From Ectothiorhodospiraceae bacterium (GTDB taxonomy: Bacteria > Pseudomonadota > Gammaproteobacteria > Thiohalomonadales > Thiohalomonadaceae): a stretch of 17,418 bases of DNA. The notes beneath the pieces are model-generated. The model saw only the letters and a program-made list of their open reading frames with translations, was not told the DNA's origin and made no database searches. Positions 14,517 to 17,418 of this stretch are shown here, piece after piece. The number at the start of each line of letters is the position of its first letter. Within the stretch, counting starts at the first letter, position 1. Location of the stretch: NCBI GenBank assembly GCA_007125455.1, contig SLDE01000220.1:1-17418 (forward strand), read 5' to 3'. Both the position numbers and the translations under genes were made by a program.

Positions 14517-14545
14517 AGTCTACGCCTGTTGTAGACCGGATCCAA
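14517..14545 (-). promoter_or_regulatory. Weak candidate promoter of slyD
   Basis: Read on the minus strand, TTGGAT (14545-14540) is followed after a 17-base spacer by TAGACT (14522-14517), about 34 bases ahead of the slyD ATG. The matches to sigma70 consensus are three and four of six, so this is tentative. The spacer contains the inverted repeat GTCTAC/GTAGAC. Confidence 0.3.
14518..14536. repeat. Inverted repeat in the divergent slyD / nuclease-like gene region
   Basis: GTCTAC (14518-14523) and GTAGAC (14531-14536) are a perfect 6-bp inverted repeat with a 7-base centre. It overlaps the candidate slyD promoter. It could be an operator or a chance palindrome. A wider pair, TCCTTGG (14490-14496) and CCAAGGA (14542-14548), surrounds it but is not centred on it. 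Confidence 0.35.
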
Positions 14546-14571
14546 GGAAATCGACTGGATTATTCCCCACT

Positions 14572-14601
14572 TTGGCCGCTAACAGGTTACAATCGTACAA
14601 T
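14572..14601 (+). promoter_or_regulatory. Candidate sigma70 promoter of the nuclease-like gene and yoaA
   Basis: TTGGCC (14572-14577, four of six matches) and TACAAT (14596-14601, five of six) are separated by 18 bases and lie 25 bases ahead of the ATG at 14627. A second TACAAT at 14588-14593 has no good -35. This would drive the two-gene unit. Confidence 0.5.
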
Positions 14602-14626
14602 AATAAGGTTCCGAGCAAGGGTCTGC

Positions 14627-15124
14627 ATGTCCGTATATTCCGTAGACAAACTGATGGCACAAACGCGCAAGCTGGCGGCGGACTACCGCCGTGCCACCGG
14701 ACAGCCCCTGCCACTGACTGCGGAGATCGCCAACCACGATGCCGCCCGCCTGCTTGGATTGGAGATGATCCAGCCACCGCCTGGCGGCTATGATGCCGTC
14801 GGGCGTGGTGGGGAGCGCGAAGGCCTGCGCTACCAGATCAAGGGCCGTGCCATCTTCGATGAGAGCAAGGGAGGGCAGCGCATCGGCCAGCTCAAGCTGG
14901 AGCAGGACTGGGATGCGGTACTGCTGGTGCTGCTGGATGAGGACTACCAGCCCTTCGCCATCCACGAGGCGGATCGGCAAGAGCTGGAGGAGGCCCTGGC
15001 GGATAGTCCGCGCAATAAACGCGGGGCAATGTCGGTGGCTCGTTTTCGCATCATCTCCCGTCTGGTCTGGGAGCGTGAGCACGGCCCGGTAGAGGACGAA
15101 CTGTGGGATAACACCCAGGCCTGA
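14627..15124 (+). CDS. Uncharacterised protein with PD-(D/E)XK nuclease-like residue pattern
   Basis: A 165-residue soluble protein with no signal peptide or membrane helix. I do not recognise a named function; it resembles a family of small hypothetical proteins (possibly the one catalogued as DUF6998, not certain). An N-terminal helix (about 6-24) is followed by TAEIANHDAARLLGLEM (Glu33), GGYDAVGR (Asp56) and LRYQIKGR (Gln70-x-Lys72). Helix-Glu, then Asp, then (Q/E)xK on the next strand is the order of catalytic residues in restriction-endonuclease-like folds. The strand DAVLLVLLDEDYQPFAIHEA (about 96-115) and helix-rich end (SVARFRIISRLVWERE) fit the same alpha/beta fold. Nuclease activity is an inference. 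AAGGG at 14617-14621 is the ribosome site. The stop is two bases before yoaA, so the two are almost surely co-transcribed and coupled. Confidence 0.75.
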   Translation: MSVYSVDKLMAQTRKLAADYRRATGQPLPLTAEIANHDAARLLGLEMIQPPPGGYDAVGRGGEREGLRYQIKGRAIFDESKGGQRIGQLKLEQDWDAVLLVLLDEDYQPFAIHEADRQELEEALADSPRNKRGAMSVARFRIISRLVWEREHGPVEDELWDNTQA

Positions 15125-15126
15125 GG

Positions 15127-17046
15127 ATGCAGTCAGTAACGCAATTTCTCTCCGCCGATGGCCCCTTCGCCCGCCTGCTTGATGGTTACGCCCCGCGTCT
15201 CCAGCAGCAGGAGCTGGCCGAGGCGGTGGCCGAAGCGATCGATGATAACCGCCTGCTGGTAGCCGAGGCCGGCACCGGTACCGGCAAGACCTTTGCCTAT
15301 CTGGTGCCCGCACTGTGTTCCGGCAAGAAGGTGATCATCTCCACCGGCACCAAAAACCTCCAGGACCAACTCTTCCACAAAGACATCCCGCTGGTGCGCA
15401 AGGCGCTGGAGGTGCCCGTGGGCACGGCCCTGCTCAAGGGGCGCGCCAACTACCTCTGCCCGCACCGGCTGGAGCTGGCCCTGAGTGAGGGCCGCCAAAC
15501 CACCCGCAGCGTACTCAACGAGTTGCGCAAGGTGCGCCAGTGGGCCTCGCGTACCCGCAGCGGCGATATCGCCGAGCTTTCCGAACTGGCCGAGGACTCA
15601 CCGGTCTGGCCACTGATCACCTCCACCGCCGATAATTGCCTGGGCAATGAGTGTGATCAGATCGAAAACTGCTATCTGGCCCTGGCCCGCCGTGAGGCCC
15701 AGGAGGCCGATGTGGTGGTGATCAACCACCACCTGCTGTTTGCCGATATGGCGCTCAAGGATCAAGGCTTTGGTGAACTGCTGCCGGGCGCCAATGCCTT
15801 TATCCTCGATGAGGCCCATCAACTGGCCGATATCGCCTCCAACTTCTTCGGCACCATGGTCAGTGCCAACCAGCTACTGGAGTTGAGCCGCGATACCATC
15901 GCCGAGGATATCAATGAGGCGGGGGAGTCGCGCCAGGCGCGCCTGCTGGCCGAACGGCTGGAGATCACGGTCAAGGATATGCGCCTGTGCTTTGCGATCC
16001 AGCCCGATCGAGGCCCCTGGCTGGCGGTGCGGGATCGGGAGGGGATGGCCGAGGCGATCCACACCGTGGGCGAGGTGCTGGAGGAGCTATGTGCATGCCT
16101 CAAACAGCTCGCGCCCCGAGGCAAGGGGCTGGAGGGCTGCTACGAACGTGCCCTGGATCTCAAGGAGCGCTTTGCCATGCTTACCGGCGCTACCCCGGAA
16201 GGGTTGATCCATTGGTATGAGACCCATACCCGCTCTTTCTCTATCCATCTCACCCCGATGGATGTGGCCAGCCTGTTTCGTGCCCGCATCGACGCCCACC
16301 CCAGTGGCTGGATCTTCACCTCCGCGACCCTGGCGGTGGGGGAGCGCTTCGATCACTTCATCCGCCAGTTAGGTCTGGATGGGGCAACCACCCGACAATG
16401 GGAGAGCCCCTTCGACTACCCCCATCAGGCGGTGCTTTATGTGCCCGAAGGGCTACCCGAGCCCAACAGCCCCGGCTACACCGCTGCGGTGGTGGAGCAA
16501 GCCCTGCCGGTGCTGGCCGCCAGTGAGGGCCGCTGTTTCATCCTCTTTACCAGCCACCGCGCCCTGCGCGAGGCGGCGGAGCTGATCCGCGAGCGCATCG
16601 AATGGCCGCTGCTGGTACAGGGCGATGCCCCACGCACCCGTCTGCTGGAAGAGTTTCGCGCTCACGGCAACGCGGTGTTGCTGGGCACCGGCAGTTTCTG
16701 GGAGGGGGTGGACGTGCGCGGCGAGGCGCTCTCCTGTGTGATCATCGACAAGCTGCCCTTTGCCTCCCCCGGCGATCCGGTCCTGCAGGCGCGTATCGAG
16801 GCGATGCGTCGCAATGGTGCCAACCCCTTCATGGAGTACCAACTGCCCCAGGCGGTGATCACCCTCAAGCAGGGGGTAGGGCGCTTGATCCGTGATGTCA
16901 GCGACCGCGGAGTGCTGATGCTCTGCGACCCCCGCCTGGGCAGCAAGCCCTACGGCAAGATCTTCATCGACAGCCTGCCGGACATGACCAAGACCCGCAA
17001 GCTTGAAGTGGTAGAGCGCTTCTTTAAACACTTGAAGAAGCACTAA
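15127..17046 (+). CDS. yoaA: ATP-dependent DNA helicase, YoaA/DinG family (XPD-like, Fe-S)
   Basis: A 639-residue SF2 helicase, almost the length of E. coli YoaA (636), and much more like it than DinG in the region NYLCPHR...WPLITSTADNCLGNEC. Walker A is AEAGTGTGKT (46-55). The four iron-sulfur cysteines are Cys111, Cys171, Cys176 and Cys182. The Walker B DEAH box is ILDEAHQLADIA (226-237), SATL falls near residue 400, and motif VI is QGVGRLIRD (582-590); all are intact. Family members unwind DNA 5' to 3'. E. coli YoaA works with the HolC clamp-loader subunit in rescuing stalled forks. ATG at 15127 is two bases after the upstream stop and lacks a clear ribosome site, implying coupling. In many gammaproteobacteria yoaA neighbours tsaB; here it does not. 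The end of the gene carries the next gene's likely promoter. Confidence 0.94.
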   Translation: MQSVTQFLSADGPFARLLDGYAPRLQQQELAEAVAEAIDDNRLLVAEAGTGTGKTFAYLVPALCSGKKVIISTGTKNLQDQLFHKDIPLVRKALEVPVGTALLKGRANYLCPHRLELALSEGRQTTRSVLNELRKVRQWASRTRSGDIAELSELAEDSPVWPLITSTADNCLGNECDQIENCYLALARREAQEADVVVINHHLLFADMALKDQGFGELLPGANAFILDEAHQLADIASNFFGTMVSANQLLELSRDTIAEDINEAGESRQARLLAERLEITVKDMRLCFAIQPDRGPWLAVRDREGMAEAIHTVGEVLEELCACLKQLAPRGKGLEGCYERALDLKERFAMLTGATPEGLIHWYETHTRSFSIHLTPMDVASLFRARIDAHPSGWIFTSATLAVGERFDHFIRQLGLDGATTRQWESPFDYPHQAVLYVPEGLPEPNSPGYTAAVVEQALPVLAASEGRCFILFTSHRALREAAELIRERIEWPLLVQGDAPRTRLLEEFRAHGNAVLLGTGSFWEGVDVRGEALSCVIIDKLPFASPGDPVLQARIEAMRRNGANPFMEYQLPQAVITLKQGVGRLIRDVSDRGVLMLCDPRLGSKPYGKIFIDSLPDMTKTRKLEVVERFFKHLKKH

Positions 17047-17060
17047 CACTGACTGATAAT
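17032..17060 (+). promoter_or_regulatory. Candidate sigma70 promoter of the outer-membrane protein gene
   Basis: TTGAAG (17032-17037, four of six matches) and GATAAT (17055-17060, five of six) are exactly 17 bases apart. The -35 lies in the last codons of yoaA, and transcription would start near 17067, 33 bases before the ATG. Confidence 0.55.
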
Positions 17061-17085
17061 GTGGTTTACCTTTTTCACCAACCAC
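17061..17085. repeat. Inverted repeat GTGGTT-N13-AACCAC at the predicted start site
   Basis: GTGGTT (17061-17066) and AACCAC (17080-17085) are perfect 6-bp inverted arms around a T-rich 13-base centre, immediately downstream of the predicted -10. The left arm lies before the expected start site, so it would act as an operator rather than an RNA hairpin. It may be chance. Confidence 0.3.
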
Positions 17086-17099
17086 TGAGGTATTACGAT

Positions 17100-17418
17100 A
17101 TGAACAAGAATCTCCTCACCACCGCCGTTGCCACTGCCCTGCTGGGTATGGCCACCACCTCCCAGGCCGCCGATCTTGGTGTGGGTGTCAAGGCCGGACT
17201 ACTGGGGCTGGGTGCCGAGCTTACCGTTGGCCTTACCGATACCCTCAATGCCCGTGTTGGTCACAACGCCTACACCTTCAAAACCACTGGCACCGAGAGC
17301 GACATCAAATACGACATCGATATGAAGTGGCAGAGCACCGGCCTGATGCTGGACTGGCATCCACGCGGCGGTGGGTTTCGTGTGACGGCGGGTTATATGC
17401 TCAATGGCAATAAGCTCA
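17100..17418 (+). CDS. Secreted, probably outer-membrane beta-barrel protein (3' end outside window)
   Basis: The first 106 codons are visible; the window ends inside the gene. Residues 1-23 are a clear Sec signal peptide: basic MNKN, hydrophobic LLTTAVATALLGMA, and cleavage TSQA|ADLG. The mature part begins DLGVGVKAGLLGLGAELTVG, with Gly-rich amphipathic strands, turn regions (TDTLN, HPRGGG) and strands such as STGLMLDWHP and FRVTAGYMLN. Alternating hydrophobic residues and aromatic girdle positions fit a small OmpA/OmpW-like beta-barrel. I cannot name the family, and ligand or pore function is unknown. GAGG at 17087-17090 is nine bases ahead of the ATG. It has its own candidate promoter, so it is probably not part of the helicase unit. 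Confidence 0.8.
   Translation, partial: MNKNLLTTAVATALLGMATTSQAADLGVGVKAGLLGLGAELTVGLTDTLNARVGHNAYTFKTTGTESDIKYDIDMKWQSTGLMLDWHPRGGGFRVTAGYMLNGNKL

Overview
The window looks like chromosomal DNA of a GC-rich, T2SS-bearing gammaproteobacterium. The strongest evidence is gene order: ndk, rlmN, a PilF/PilW-type pilotin, rodZ, ispG, hisS, yfgM, bamB and der follow one another on the + strand, which is the block known from Pseudomonas-like gammaproteobacteria (E. coli has the same block without the pilotin). A sulfur-oxidising or Chromatiales-like host is possible from general resemblance, but the sequence does not prove it.

Layout. (1) 8-4484: the 3' half of a type II secretion operon, gspI-J-K-L-M-N, tightly packed with ATGA/GTGA-type overlaps; gspC-H would lie upstream of the window. 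(2) 4519-13666: ndk with its own sigma70-like promoter, then rlmN, pilW/pilF, rodZ, ispG, hisS, yfgM, bamB and der. These genes cover nucleotide balance, rRNA/tRNA modification, type IV pilus assembly, cell shape, isoprenoid synthesis, tRNA charging, periplasmic and outer-membrane protein assembly, and ribosome assembly. The only sizeable gap (8939-9079) carries two different palindromic intergenic repeats just ahead of hisS, which starts at TTG. (3) 13736-13939: a small two-helix membrane protein (YgaP-TM/DUF2892 type), followed by a clear bidirectional terminator. (4) 14001-14483 (minus strand): a SlyD-like FKBP prolyl isomerase, the only minus-strand gene. (5) 14627-17046: a divergently transcribed two-gene unit made of a small uncharacterised protein with a PD-(D/E)XK-nuclease-like residue pattern and a YoaA/DinG-family Fe-S helicase, two bases apart. 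(6) 17100-17418: the first 106 codons of a secreted, probably outer-membrane beta-barrel protein, cut by the window edge, with a good candidate promoter inside the end of the helicase gene.

No rRNA or tRNA genes, CRISPR arrays, insertion sequences, prophage genes or toxin-antitoxin pairs are visible. No stretch longer than 150 bases lacks a gene. Most of the window is conserved housekeeping content. The part most likely to repay attention is the putative nuclease-helicase pair at 14627-17046, followed by the palindromic repeats before hisS.
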